In this document: positions 11,281 through 22,248 of the stretch, piece after piece | How the letters are laid out: each line of letters starts with the position of its first letter | How positions within the stretch are numbered: position 1 is the stretch's first letter | Source: Xylona heveae TC161 | Lineage: Eukaryota > Ascomycota > Xylonomycetes > Xylonales > Xylonaceae | Length of the DNA: 64,000 nt | Direction of reading: 5' to 3' | Assembly: GCF_001619985.1 (NCBI RefSeq) | Contig: NW_017264206.1 | Location: 536,745 to 600,744 of the forward strand | The notes under the pieces: generated by a model | Database searches by the model: none | What the model saw: the letters and a program-made list of their open reading frames with translations, nothing else | Told to the model about the DNA's origin: nothing | Translations under genes and position numbers: made by a program

Positions 11281-12435
11281 TTAAGCCACTGGTGACCAAG
11301 GCATAGGGATCAAAATCCGGCTCTTCATCGACTGGATCAAGGGAACGGTCTTGTGCACAGTCTCTCCCCATCCTTCAATGCCCCAGCTCTGCTCTCGTCG
11401 CACTTTTCGTTCCTCCAGATCCGCAAATTGCCACAGATGATGAACGGTATTGAGGTCGCCAATTTGGCAGAACCATGCACCTACTCCTTCCATGACCTCA
11501 CGGCGTGCCTTGAGACCGCGCCTCCAGTGGGTCTCCCATTCCAAGAGGTTCCCGGGATGGAGCGTGTACGACCGTAGTTCAAATACTCCTCCAAGCTGCC
11601 GAGGCGGTGTGGTCGGCCAGAACGAGAATTCTTGCATCAGAGATGTCTTCTTGGATGTGATGAGTGACTTGAGCTTCTTGTCGAAGGCAGGGAACTCTGG
11701 GTGTGAGGCAATGGAGTGGAGCGAGGCATGGTAACCTTGGTACTTTTGATATTCCCAAATGTGAACTTATGGGTCAAGTTAGCAATTTGCATCAAGTGGT
11801 TGACGAGGAGGTACTGCAATTGATGTAATTTGACGTACCAAAAGTGTCACAGTCGCCCACCTCTGTTCGCCATGAGCCAACGAGGTTGACTCTGTTTTCC
11901 GGCATGGACGCCATGCGAGGATACCAGCCGCCCACCAATTCAACATATTCATCGACTTTGTCCGGTTTCACATCATGAAAGACGATTGAATGAACGTATT
12001 TTCCTCTCGCCAATGCCTGCGAAAATGATGTTTCAATCTCCTTATCCAGCTGTTGTCCTTCCTTGGTACCGTAGATGAGGGATGAAAAGGCTCCTCCTTT
12101 CCGCTTCGCAGCTTCTACTGGCCCCGGGCCAACGACCTGTGTTGCTTCTGCCAATCATCAGTCTATAATTCTTGGTTTGCGAGTGTATCTGCGTGGCTCG
12201 AGCTGTGTATTGATTACATACTTGCTTCTTCCTGCTTCTTCTTCTTTGCTGCTGCGAGCATCTCCCGAAAGATGGCCTGTCGCGACTCGAATTTTGGGGC
12301 GTCATCTGGGGTAATGTCTGCCAAAGCTGGCGCTCTTTTAGGTTGTTGGTTCGGTATGGCGGTGCTGAACGAGCGAAGAGCAAAGTTTGAAGAACCCAAA
12401 GAGCGAGAGCTCGAGACTAGACGTCGCGACAGCAT
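11281..12435 (-). CDS. NIPSNAP family mitochondrial protein
   Basis: Exons 12435-12222, 12147-11839 and 11765-11281 give 335 residues. The N-terminus MLSRRLVSSSRSLGSSNFAL is basic, Ser-rich and free of acids: a mitochondrial presequence. Two NIPSNAP (dimeric alpha/beta barrel) units follow: one at about 95-205 (YVHSIVFHDVKPDKVDEYVE, NRVNLVGSW, then HIWEYQKYQGYHASL) and one in the C-terminal half (GGVFELRSYTLHPGNLLEWE, HHLWQFADLEERKVRR, ending MKSRILIPMPWSPV). Length and two-unit layout match animal NIPSNAP1/2 and fungal homologues. In animals these proteins sit in the matrix and act as mitophagy tags; the fungal role is not established. It lies tail-to-head with the phosphotransferase gene and head to head with the next gene. 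Confidence 0.9.
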
Positions 12436-13472
12436 GGTTGGAGTAGTTGAAGTTTTTGGAGAGGTGAGTAGCAGCAGGCGTTGAGACAGGCTGGAGCTGA
12501 AGGATAACTGGAGGGCAACAGAGCGAATCGGAGAGATACCGATCTGTGGGGTAACACACTCAGGTACAGGTAAGTGGAGGAATTGTTGACGGGGCCGTGA
12601 GCCCGAGACAGCGAACGGGTTAAGAAAGGTTGATGGAGAAAGCGAGGAAACGCAAAGAGATTAGATACAATGGCCTGTCGCAGGAGAAGGCGACAGGAAG
12701 AAGAATCAATCGATACGAACACTCCACGCAGTCGGTGGTATCTGCAAGAGGTGCAGAAAAGGGCGGAGGGTCAAGAATTGTCAATGGAGGTGGAATGGGC
12801 GGAACGTGACGTGAGGAAAAGAGACACACGACCATTCACTTTTAATATAATTTGGTGGACTATAGGACTAAACTAACTGATAGTTAACTGATAATTGGTC
12901 TGGATTTGCTGAACACGGGGGAATCTACCAGCCAATCTGCCTAAGGCACAAAGGTATCTTAGACAAGTCTACCCCCAAACGCGGGGGTGACTTGGATCCA
13001 ACAGGTAAATCTGCGTGACATCACAGGTACTTTAGCCAGTTTAGATTTGCGGGGTCCCCTGGTCGTCTTTTCCTGCTGATCAACTTGTTTTGGTTTCGTT
13101 GATCAATTGCTCTGACAAATGATCTGCTCCTTGTGAAACAATTGTTACCATATGATATGCTTCTCTTTGTTTTCTTTCACTCATTGACTTGGCATATTTC
13201 AGAGGGTAAACTCATCGTATGTGAAGCTCGCCGTGCAATAAGATCTTTAAGTTCCATCTTTTGCCGTGAGCGGTCGGGCCCTTGTACCACGTTAGACAGA
13301 AAATGCCCGATAGCGCCGCTGCCGCCGGCTTCGGATACACCAAGGGCAGCTAAACCACTGTAGTTTAACATCATCATCCGCAACATCATACTATACCCTA
13401 CTGTGACTTGAGCCGCTTTCTATCAGGAAGTCACTCCTGTCAATCACATTTGAACACCCGAAATAAACTGTC
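12436..13472. other. Divergent intergenic with a 16-codon upstream ORF
   Basis: No gene is seen in this 1 kb between outward-facing genes. At 13303-13353 there is an ATG-started short frame of 16 codons (MPDSAAAAGFGYTKGS) 120 nt before the next start codon. If it lies in the mRNA leader it could act as an upstream ORF. Confidence 0.4.
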
Positions 13473-14251
13473 ATGGCTACTCCCACCCAACCACTGTCGT
13501 CCACGACGGTGACGAATTTACCTCCCGCCTTCAGCCTCCCTTCAGAGGTTGTCGCTTGTCTAAAAAATGCCCGATTCGTGAGTGATATTATCTATACATC
13601 CGCCCTTACCAACGTACTGATCAAAACCCTTGATAGCTTCATCTAGGAACGTGCGACGAATTATTTCCTCATGTCTCACTCATGAACTACACCTACCTTC
13701 CCTCGACACCCTTCACTCCCAATCCCGTCGTGATTATGACCACCAGCCCTTCATCCAAAAAGACCCAGCACATGGCCAAGAATCCCCACGTCAGTCTGCT
13801 CGTGCATGACTGGGTTTCGCATCGCCCGCCCACTCGTCCTTCAGATGCCGGTGTTGAGGGTTCTCCTCCTCGTCCCGCTCCGAGATCTAGTCTGGCGAGC
13901 ATGCTTCTCGACCTCAACTCGAGCTCATTGTCCAGGATTAGCGCAACCATCAATGGCGTCGCGAGGTTAGTGTCACAAGGAAGCGATGAGGAGGCGTGGT
14001 ACAAGGCCCTTCATGTCGAGAACAATAGCTTTGAGGACCAAGCGCAGGGTGGTGTCGGCTTACAGGGTGCACCGGGCAGCCAAGGCAGCGGCCGAGACTG
14101 GACCATTGAAGGGGAGGAGGTGAGAGTCGTGGTTGTTCAGCCGCAGGACGGAAGCATCGCAGATTGGAAGGGCGGTGTCAAGGACTGGTCCTTGGAAGAC
14201 ACAGTGTCGGAGGATCGAGGCAGACAGCAGCCCTTGGTCAATGGCGTCTAG
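13473..14251 (+). CDS. Pyridoxamine 5'-phosphate oxidase-like FMN-binding-fold protein
   Basis: Exons 13473-13577 and 13637-14251 give 239 residues. Joining NARF to LHLGTCDELFPHVSLMNYTY restores the conserved N-terminal strand pair of the split-barrel flavin fold; PVVIMTTSPSSKKTQHMAKN and PHVSLLVHDW follow. This pattern matches the small fungal proteins related to yeast YLR456W/YPR172W. They carry a pyridoxamine-phosphate-oxidase-like domain but lack the conserved C-terminal region of true PNP oxidase, so vitamin B6 synthesis should not be assumed. The loop after the core (about 85-110) is Pro/Ser-rich. The acceptor used is at 13635-13636; a later AG at 13647 would give a stop. Biochemical role unknown. 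Confidence 0.82.
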
Positions 14252-14835
14252 GAGCAGGTTCTCCCAGCGGTAGGCAACAGCCATTTTTTCAATTCTTGTT
14301 ACTCATTCACAGCAAAAATTGACCCGAATGTTGAGGAAAGAATTCATAATATTTTGTGTGTTTGACCCTTTCAATTACTTTGAGTCAGTGATTCCACGCT
14401 TCACTCCCGTTGCGAGTCAATCTGCCTATTCCCTGTCCCTGTCCCTGTCCTTGTCCATTGCAGTTGCTAAATCTCCTCTTCACTGCCTCTTCCTTCACCA
14501 GCAAACTCCGCGTCATACTTCTCTATAAAAGAGTTGTCGCCCTCCCCATAGGTTGTTCGAGCTTTCTGGTCTCCCTCCCTAGGTAACCTTTCTACATGCA
14601 ATAACGTGTTTGTATAAATTTCTAGTTGACGGGGACCTACCACCCGGATGATTTTTAGTTCATTAAACTTCAACACCGCAGATTCTTATTGTTGAACGTT
14701 GGATTTCTTTCTCCAACATTTGTATCCTGATGCCATACGAGGCTCAAATACAAGTATATTGATCAGTGGACAACTCACGCTTTCATCAGCAGCCTAGGGC
14801 CTCTGAAGCCTGGCTATTGAAGAATCTCAAGCAAG

Positions 14836-15180
14836 CAAGATGACATCCTGATTTACAGCAATGACCTAGAGACACACCGGGGACACGTCCAGAAAGTCCT
14901 AGTTGCCTTGCAGGCTGCCGGCCTCCGGGTGGACATTAAGAAGTGTGAATTCAATGCTACAGAGGTTACCTACCTATGCCTAATTGTAGGCCAGGGAACA
15001 GTGAAGATGGACCCCGCTAAGGTGGAAGCAGTTAAGAAATGGGAGACTCCTAAGAACGTACGCGATGTTCACGGGTTCCTAGGATATGCAAACTTTTACC
15101 GACGACTTATTAAAGGGTTCTCTGTAGTGGCCACACCGCCGCTGAAGCACACAATCATCTCCAACGCCCAGAAAAATAAC
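14836..15180 (+). pseudogene. Ty3/gypsy reverse transcriptase fragment
   Basis: The frame reads QDDILIYSNDLETHRGHVQK, then LRVDIKKCEFNATEVTYL, then DPAKVEAVKKWETPKNVRDV, then GFLGYANFYRRLIKGFS. This is the catalytic (Y/F)xDD block and the palm-thumb region of chromovirus-type retrotransposon polymerase. The residue before DD is Q instead of the usual Y/F-L/V. No protease, RNase H, integrase or LTR is visible next to it, and the upstream part of the polymerase is missing. It is a dead fragment of an LTR retrotransposon. Confidence 0.85.
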
Positions 15181-15394
15181 CTCGCGTGGCAACTGAACGC
15201 CTCCTTGATCACACGTCTACAGCACAGCGACATCGCGAGCTCAATGTTTCTGGTCCAGCACATCAGTTGCAGCATATAACCATTTCAGAAGAAGCAGTGT
15301 AGCTGATAGACGAAGAAAAATGGCAGTATAATTGCAATATGATCCGGGGTCCGACCAAGACTTTAGGCGCGACTAGCTTCCTCTTTCCGAGAGC

Positions 15395-15545
15395 TGGATG
15401 AGATATCATCAGATTTTCAAGTTCTGGCAGCCCGTAGGGGTCAAGGCCATTCTGGATTTTCAACGCAGCGGACTCAGGGGCTGCTGCATTGGAGATATTG
15501 TCGGGCTAGGAAAGACCTGGCTGGTAGTTTGTTACATGCTTGCAG
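15395..15545 (+). pseudogene. SNF2-type helicase fragment (ATP-binding motif)
   Basis: The frame contains FWQPVGVKAILDFQRSGLRG followed by CCIGDIVGLGKTW, which matches helicase motifs Q and I (Walker A, here VGLGKTW in place of the usual GxGKT) of SNF2-family proteins. A GTAAGT at 15545 may be a former intron donor. The frame then degenerates and no DEAH box or C-terminal helicase domain can be read. I infer a relic of a host or element-encoded SNF2 gene. Confidence 0.6.
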
Positions 15546-16968
15546 TAAGTTTCCTTCCAAATTTACCTTTGTCAAATGCCAATCTTGCACAGATCAGAAA
15601 TTCTGCCAGCGAGGCAATGCCGGACAGACCAGAGGCGCCTGGCAATGACTTTCCTCGCTAGACGTGACGCCAATCTCCAAGTTCTCGAAACGCGACGATA
15701 GAGCAAAATATAGCCAAAGGGCTGGGTTCCTACTTGACAATATAGAACAAGGGTTGACGTGGAATGGCTTGAAATGGAAAGAATAACCGATTGAAGGAGC
15801 TGTAGTCCATGAGAGTGTCATCCTGGCAAGTACAGCACCCACCACTCAGCAAACATCAAATTATACTGTGGAAGAGATTGAGATTGTGGAAGAGACACTG
15901 TCTCATGCTAGCAAACTGCTCACTCTACAAGGGTACTCCCTGCAGCTCTCCGAACACGGCTGTAAGAAAGGAAGGAATCACTCGGCGATGATTAGTGTCC
16001 TACGAAGCACCGAAACATCTTTCCGTGGTGTCTGCTTAGCAAGCTGCTTTTCTCAGAAGTAAAGGAAAATTACAAACAGACAGCAGCAAGGCCGTTCGAA
16101 AGCTTATCGATCCTACATTGTAGGACTTGAAACCGTCTTACAAATGGTCGAAGGGCGTGGAGGACATTCAACTACAGCATATAACCAGCATGGGACGATA
16201 ATTCTTGGGGATACGTTCGCCTAGATTGGCACCGTTTGGAGTTATCTTTCCTCTCAAGCGCATCTCTCGGCCTTTTATCAAACCTCGCGCTTTCGTCTGC
16301 CTGCTGCTTTTCGGGTCCTTGAGGCAAACGACCCAATCCTGCTCTTGGCATAGCGCTGAGTCTTCAAAAAGCTCGTCAATAGACCAGTGAAAATAAAGCG
16401 TCACAACCGCCTAGATCAAAATCTGAATTTTCTGGAAATTTCGAACTCGATGACTATACTTGTAAACTCCGAATTTACAAGAATCACTTACAAACATCAC
16501 TTCAATTGATAAAATGACTATCAAAAAGGTCCGAGAATGGGCGAAAAGAGCCAAAAAGGCGCAAAGACAGCCAAAGAACCAGACGACAGAACCTCCAAAC
16601 CAAAAAATTTCAACGGCAGCATCACTGTTCAGGTCAAGGTGCTATGGGAGGAGGGACTTGCAGGTGGAAGCAACCAAAGAATGGGAATCCAGCACATTGT
16701 GTAGTGCACCAAGCTGTTTTTGTGCACTGTATGTAACTTTACCCTATGACTCTATCTACATCTTCTACTTTAGACGTCGTCTTCATCTGCATTCGCAGCA
16801 TGAGTCAAAGTCAAACAATACCGAAACGCACTAGGCCCAGCCATAAGAACGCGGTTTTACGGAGCATAGACTCGTTTACACGAAGCATATTGGACTTTAC
16901 TTCCCCGGCAAATGCTTCTTTGCGCCACGCTGGCCAAAGTTCTCGAGGGTCTAAGTCTCTCATCTTAA

Positions 16969-17319
16969 TATCGCCTCCTCTCGCAGTCGGAAGTTGAAAC
17001 TATACTTTATTCATTACGTTTACTTTCCGGGTGTATAAGTGATGATACTCAGGACTCAATCACCTGCCACTCTTGCTCCACAAGGCCGAAGGCGAAGGCT
17101 ACACGTCAGGCAGTTTTCCGTCCCAGCAGGAAGCATTCAGAAAACGGTACTGCAGAGGCTGGTCCTCTAAGTGCCATTAGCTCGCCGCCCGTACCTCCCG
17201 ATGAGAAATTCGAGGGACGAGGGTTTCTTAAGGTAGGCCAAAAAATATTGGCCGGAAAAAACAAAACCGTCAAAGACGGCCATGACATAACTCGACAAAT
17301 AGCTAATCGAGTCATTTGA
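16969..17319 (+). pseudogene. Unrecognised coding-like frame, no start codon
   Basis: An open frame of 116 codons without stop starts after a TAA and carries no early ATG. It contains SDDTQDSITCHSCSTRPKAK with a CxxC pair, and later PPVPPDEKFEGRGFLKVGQK and TVKDGHDITRQIANRVI. The composition is protein-like, unlike the shadows around it. I do not recognise the family. It may be an exon of a decayed gene together with the two frames downstream, which lie in the same register. Confidence 0.35.
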
Positions 17320-17649
17320 TCCTAGACAAAGCACATATGATGAAGAATAAGGGAACCTGGTTCTTACTGGCCTTTGAACAATGCCTAGGCAATCTCTTTT
17401 TCTTTGATGGTTGACTAAAATACCAATATCTGGCCAGCTCAGGAGCTTTACGGGATCTGTGTGGCCCTTAGATTGCAGCCAGATCTGTACGGGAGCTGAG
17501 TAGATTAAATTACAGACTAACAAGACTCTACAAATCTGAGACAGGATTTAGTCTCCTCCGAAGTCGGACCCCAAGTGCTGAATCAACAGCGAAGCAGTTA
17601 GCAAAGATGGGTGCTATCAAATCTTTGCCAAATCCCAGAGACGACGTGA

Positions 17650-17952
17650 AGGAACTGCTTCCTCAATGTACTCTCGAAGGAACGAATTATCGAATTTATT
17701 GTTGAAGTTCAGGAATACAAACATGATAAAGAAAAGAAAGCTGCTGGCCCCGACGGAAGGCTTGTCGAGGAAGATGAAGAGCATGAGAAGCAGCGCAGTC
17801 TAGCAAAGTGGGCTTGGATAAGCAGAGAACAAACCAAAGCAAATGCTCAAAAGATACAAAGGAGTCCCAGCAGCAGAGTTGGTTCTCCCATGCGGTCATA
17901 TAATTTTTGCACTTTCCTGCTTCTCATGAAGTCCCTGCCGTTCTTCAAATAA
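17650..17952 (+). pseudogene. Unrecognised Glu/Lys-rich frame, no start codon
   Basis: A 100-codon open frame follows a TGA. It reads KERIIEFIVEVQEYKHDKEK then GPDGRLVEEDEEHEKQRSL and REQTKANAQK, a charged, helix-prone stretch. The end becomes hydrophobic and less protein-like. No family recognised. Same register as 16969-17319 and 18061-18339. Confidence 0.3.
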
Positions 17953-18060
17953 TCTCTATCTCGAAAAGTCGCAAAGAAATCGACAAATGCATATCACCAT
18001 CCCTAATTTTACAGGAGAAAGCTGTTTCACAGAAGCCGTTTACATGGAAAATCCAGTTGA

Positions 18061-18339
18061 CCATTCGAAACCAGAAAGGCAAAAAGGCTGCAAGAGGAAC
18101 TGGCCATCCAGCGTGCATATACTGCACATCCGGATGTTTTCACCAGATTCTGCTCTCCCCAACTCCGGCAAGCTGAACCAGATCTAGCGAAGCAGTTGGA
18201 GTCGAGAAGGTTGTCGATCATCACCGCGTTCCTTGGTCTACAAGAACAGCGATGCCACTGCCGAAGCTCAGACCCTCGAGGAGAGATCTCGTCGTACGAG
18301 GCACAGAATTGGTCAAAAGAAGAAGCCGGGTGGGTTTGA
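18061..18339 (+). pseudogene. Unrecognised helix-rich frame, no start codon
   Basis: A 92-codon open frame follows a TGA: TRKAKRLQEELAIQRAYTAH, then FCSPQLRQAEPDLAKQLESR, then AFLGLQEQRCHC and AQNWSKEEAGWV. It has amphipathic helix periodicity. No ATG starts it and no family is recognised. Most likely the tail of the same decayed gene as the two preceding frames. Confidence 0.3.
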
Positions 18340-19217
18340 ACACGCAGCTGAAAAAAGGATCACGACACCATAACGCTTTTGAGATGGTTTGGCGCTGGTA
18401 CCCCATCGTGAGCTCGAGTTGACCCTCATCATGATCCTCAGCTCGGAACCTCTGCAAATGATCGTACAACTGGAGTTCGACCCGGGTTGTGATGAAAATC
18501 TTTGTTTTTCCCGGCTATGCCGGCGGAGGGCACGCAGAAACCTGCGCTCCCAAAAAATAACCAACGCCTCTGTAAAATACCCGCGCGGGAACGCAGGGCG
18601 GCTCCTTGGTATGCATGCACATCCGCACTGCGGAAGGCGGTGTAGAATATGAAGTGACCAATGACTCCCAACATATGATCCCGGAGAGCGGGATTTGCTG
18701 GTTTGAAACTTTCAAGACCAGGATTTAAAAAATAGAACGCATCTACCATAATGAGCTCTCTCAATGGTTAAACACCCCAGGCAACAATGTGGGTGTTTTA
18801 AACCCATCCGGCCCCAATCACTTTCGACAGAGCGATAGTCTCTGTAGGTTCATCTGCCTATTCTTTGAGATGGTCGGAATCTATGCGTATGTGTAATGCA
18901 TCCATTAGATGATATCTCTCTGCAAAGCCTCCACTTTTGGCCATCTACAAGATTCAGAGTCAATCCAACTCGCCAGTAGGGCCACGATGCTGAGATCAGA
19001 GCATCTATACAGCTACTGTTTTTCTTGAGACGTTCCATTTACAGTTGGCGGCATATCTAGGGTTATAAGAAACGTGTTTGAGCAAGTATATGTTTATGTA
19101 TTGTGTGTATGGTCAAGGATATGGGCGTCCGTAAGATATATAATCTAGAATGTGAACATGAAGCATCTAATCGTGTCGAAGCTGAACAAATTGTATGCAA
19201 AATTTGCAAACCCAAGT

Positions 19218-21514
19218 CTATTTTGTCCGGGATATGATTCCCTCTCGTGCATCTTCTGTCTCCTCACCGCTGGCCGTAGCACCGTTATTGGGAATGACAC
19301 CGCCCTCTTCATCTTCTTTCTTCTTTGCCTTTTCCTTCCTCGGAATGTCCCACCAATGATACATTATGGCAATGGCTAGCGTGATAGCAGGCTGTGCAAA
19401 GCCGTACGCTACCGTGGAATATATGAATCCGCGCTTGAAGCGGGGAGCGTGACTCTGGGGATACGTAAGGAGAGGAACGAACGTGTTGAATGCATAACCT
19501 GCGGCATTCATGATGCCTAGTACAATCGCACGTTCCTCGGCGTCTCCGCCGCATATTTCATTGACCCAGGCCATGGATAACGGACCATAAGGGACGGCTC
19601 CGCGGAGAATGAGAAAGGCGAACCATTTAAGACCGACGGGGATAGCCCAAACGGCTAGTAGGATGGAGGATAGGAAGCCAAAGAACTAAAAGCGTGTTAG
19701 TGTTTCGCCATGGAAATGGGGAAAATAAAATGAAGTAGTTGGCAGCCGGGGAAAGAGGGCGTACAGTAGAGACGGCCATGAATGGGGCTCGTTTTCGAAA
19801 GAGGTCGCTGAGAATAGCTAGGACAATAGTCGTAACGAGTTGTATGGCGGACTGTGCGGTAGGAACGGTATTCTTGATGACGAAACATGGTCAGCATCCG
19901 GGACAGGGCTGAACAATTCGGTATCAGTGCAGGATATCACTTACGATCTTGTAGACGGAGAAATGTTCCGACTTCATCCACAGCGAAAATGGATTGACGC
20001 TCGATGACGGCGAGGCGTTAATAAAGATAATATATAGCAGAGTAAAGAGGTACAAGTGCCAGCGGCCTATGGAGGACGTTATTATTAGGATAGATGGTAT
20101 AAATGGTTGAGAAAAGGTAAAATGCATACCGAAAACACGTTTGAACGCTGACAGGCCAAGTCGTGTCCGCGGTGCTCTACCAATTGCTGCCATTCGATCT
20201 CGTGCTAGAGTGCGATCCTACGATTTGTCAGTGACAAACAGAAGAAGAGAAACATTTTATCATGAATTGGCTTACCTTCTCTGTTAAATAAAAGACACGA
20301 GTGTTATCAGGAGTATCTGGAACACGTCAGTGCTGGTGCCGTCTGGAGTCATCTCTCATACTATACACACCGGGAAGCAAGAAAAATCCTGCGATGGCAA
20401 TCGGAGCACTAATCACCCCATCCATGATCTGTGTTGGCAGTCAGAGAGACGGAAACACCAGCATCTCCGTCTTATTAGACTACTTACAAACAGCCATTTC
20501 CAGCCCGCCAGACCTCCTACGTGGTTCAGTCCTTTATAGACTGCGGCCTGTAGGTATCCAGAAAACATAGCAGCAGCAGCCGAGGATGCATGAAATATAC
20601 CCGCCCTCTTACCCAATTCCGAGGGTTTATACCAAGCTCCCAGAATGGTGTGTCCGGCAGGGTAAAAGACCTGCGGGGTTTAGCATTGAGCCTTTTCTTT
20701 GATATCAACTCTAAACATTGCTCACCGACTCCAACAACCCCACAAAGAACCTAATGGCAATGACATGGTCAGACGTTTTTGCGGCAGCCAAGCAAAACGT
20801 CAAAATTGTCCAAATGAGCTCGCAGGATGGAATCCAAATGGATGGTCGGACTAGGAAAGATCAACAGTCTGAGCATTTTGCCGGATGATTACTCGATTAT
20901 TCTCACCCTTTGTTATTATAATCTGTGATGGTATTTGACCAACAACATAGCCGGCTGTCCAGGCAGTCTATACCAATGTGTTGTAAGAATTGTATCTCCT
21001 TTGTGCATACTAGAAGTCCCCTTACATCTACCAGGTTTAGTTGATCGCCATTCATGGCCAGGTCTTCCTTCATCCCACTGACAAAGGCATTTGCGATATT
21101 TGTTTGGTCCTTGGAATGGTAAGAATGGTATTCGACAATTTGAACACATCATGCTTACAAGATTCCTACGATTAAAGTTAGTTATTTATTCCAAACGCGA
21201 AGGACAACAATGACGCGGGTATTCTCACGTACTTGATAAAATACCCAAGTGACAGTAATGTCAATAAAAATGTGTCAAGTTTTCGAAGGAATTTCTTTTC
21301 TTCCTTTGTCTGCTCCGGATCATAGTCCTGAAATATTCCAATGTAAGTAATAGTCAGTTATAACCGAAGTTCCAGGACTTACCCAGATGTACGACCACCA
21401 GGGAGGTTTGCCTGGACTCTTGACTTCTCCTATCTCCGAGACATCACGACTATTTTCCTCTGCTTCTAAGACAGAAGTACGGTCTTTTGACGAGTCAAGC
21501 GTGCCATGGGCCAT
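19218..21514 (-). CDS. MFS anion:cation symporter (Dal5/Liz1 family), candidate sulfonate carrier
   Basis: Thirteen exons: 21514-21383, 21327-21233, 21165-21159, 21109-21026, 20967-20907, 20850-20726, 20670-20488, 20428-20371, 20316-20276, 20217-20130, 20066-19945, 19872-19765, 19685-19218; 523 residues. Typical family blocks are seen: [94 protein letters not shown], and [13 protein letters not shown] with [10 protein letters not shown] near the end. About 12 membrane segments; both termini are charged and cytosolic. Exon 3 is 7 nt (GAATCTT) and is needed to link FIK to NLDQTN. The family carries allantoate, nicotinate, pantothenate and, in yeast Soa1 (YIL166C), sulfonates. It is divergent from a sulfonate dioxygenase-type gene, so sulfonate uptake is the best inference. 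Confidence 0.85.
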
Positions 21515-22248
21515 ATTCACAGCAAAAACTCTTCTCCGTCTGTCACAATTTGTTTACCACGAGGATGTGACAGAATTCAAATCCTATATTAAACTACTTT
21601 TTCTGGCAGTGTGATATCCATCCCTGCCCACGGATAGCGGATTCGAATTTCCGGTCCAGCAAGTGCCCAGAATCCATCCAAAACTTTTGATATCACGAAT
21701 TTGGCAATCCATGTTGCGCTATTACAGGGGCACGTCGCTCCCAAAGATAACATTCTTTTCTTCGGTCCTGAGATAGCATGATAACGGTTGTTCAACTTAT
21801 TCAGCGCGAATCATTCACTCGTGCTTGAGTTGTAAAGGTAGATTTGCGTGAGCTTGTCGCAGGCCAATGGAGATATTGCTCGATGGTGTCAACGCCAAGG
21901 AAGCGGGGAATCCCTGTAAGTATCCCAGGTAGCGCGACGATTTCAGATAAAGCAAACGGTAAATCATGCGTGCTTTGCAACAAAACTATAATTGCGAGTC
22001 AACTATGTAATTATGGGCTCTGAAACTCAGCGTATAACGATGGGTCTGTGACATGCATGGAACAGGAGTGCGTGATGCATTGACGAGATCGCGCAATTCA
22101 ATGTAGATAACGATCGCTTCGTAATCCAAGAAACACAAAATAACCACGAGGATAAAACTCCAGGGCAATGTAAAAAGAAATAGCGATTGGCAGATTTCAC
22201 AAACAATTCTGAGCAAGTAAACCAGATTCCTGAAGCATCTCTTGCATC
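21515..22248. promoter_or_regulatory. Shared divergent promoter, MFS carrier / TauD dioxygenase
   Basis: These 734 bases lie between two start codons facing outward, so both genes are likely driven from here. Several GATA/TATC cores are present (for example GATAAC and AGATAA). The TauD start codon sits inside ATGGCGCCAG (22249-22258), one base from the Neurospora CYS3 site ATGGCGCCAT, but the overlap with the coding start makes this weak. No gene inside. Confidence 0.5.

Larger units (their letters stand above)
14252..19217. other. Gene-poor block with decayed coding fragments
   Basis: This 5 kb stretch has no intact gene model. It holds a reverse transcriptase scrap (14836-15180), an SNF2 helicase scrap (15395-15545) and coding-like plus-strand frames at 16969-17319, 17650-17952 and 18061-18339. 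A TGTCCC-type triple repeat lies near 14431-14455. Frames on both strands are short and interrupted. I infer an old insertion region with mutated elements; I did not find long terminal repeats or target-site duplications. Confidence 0.55.

Noticed and set aside
13177-13389. A 70-residue minus-strand frame upstream of the flavin-fold gene
   Set aside because: No family and no splice support; lies in the promoter of an outward-facing gene.
18438-18764. A 108-residue minus-strand frame in the decayed block
   Set aside because: Partly protein-like (FKPANPALRDHMLGVIGHF), but no family, and it overlaps other short frames; not enough to call a gene.
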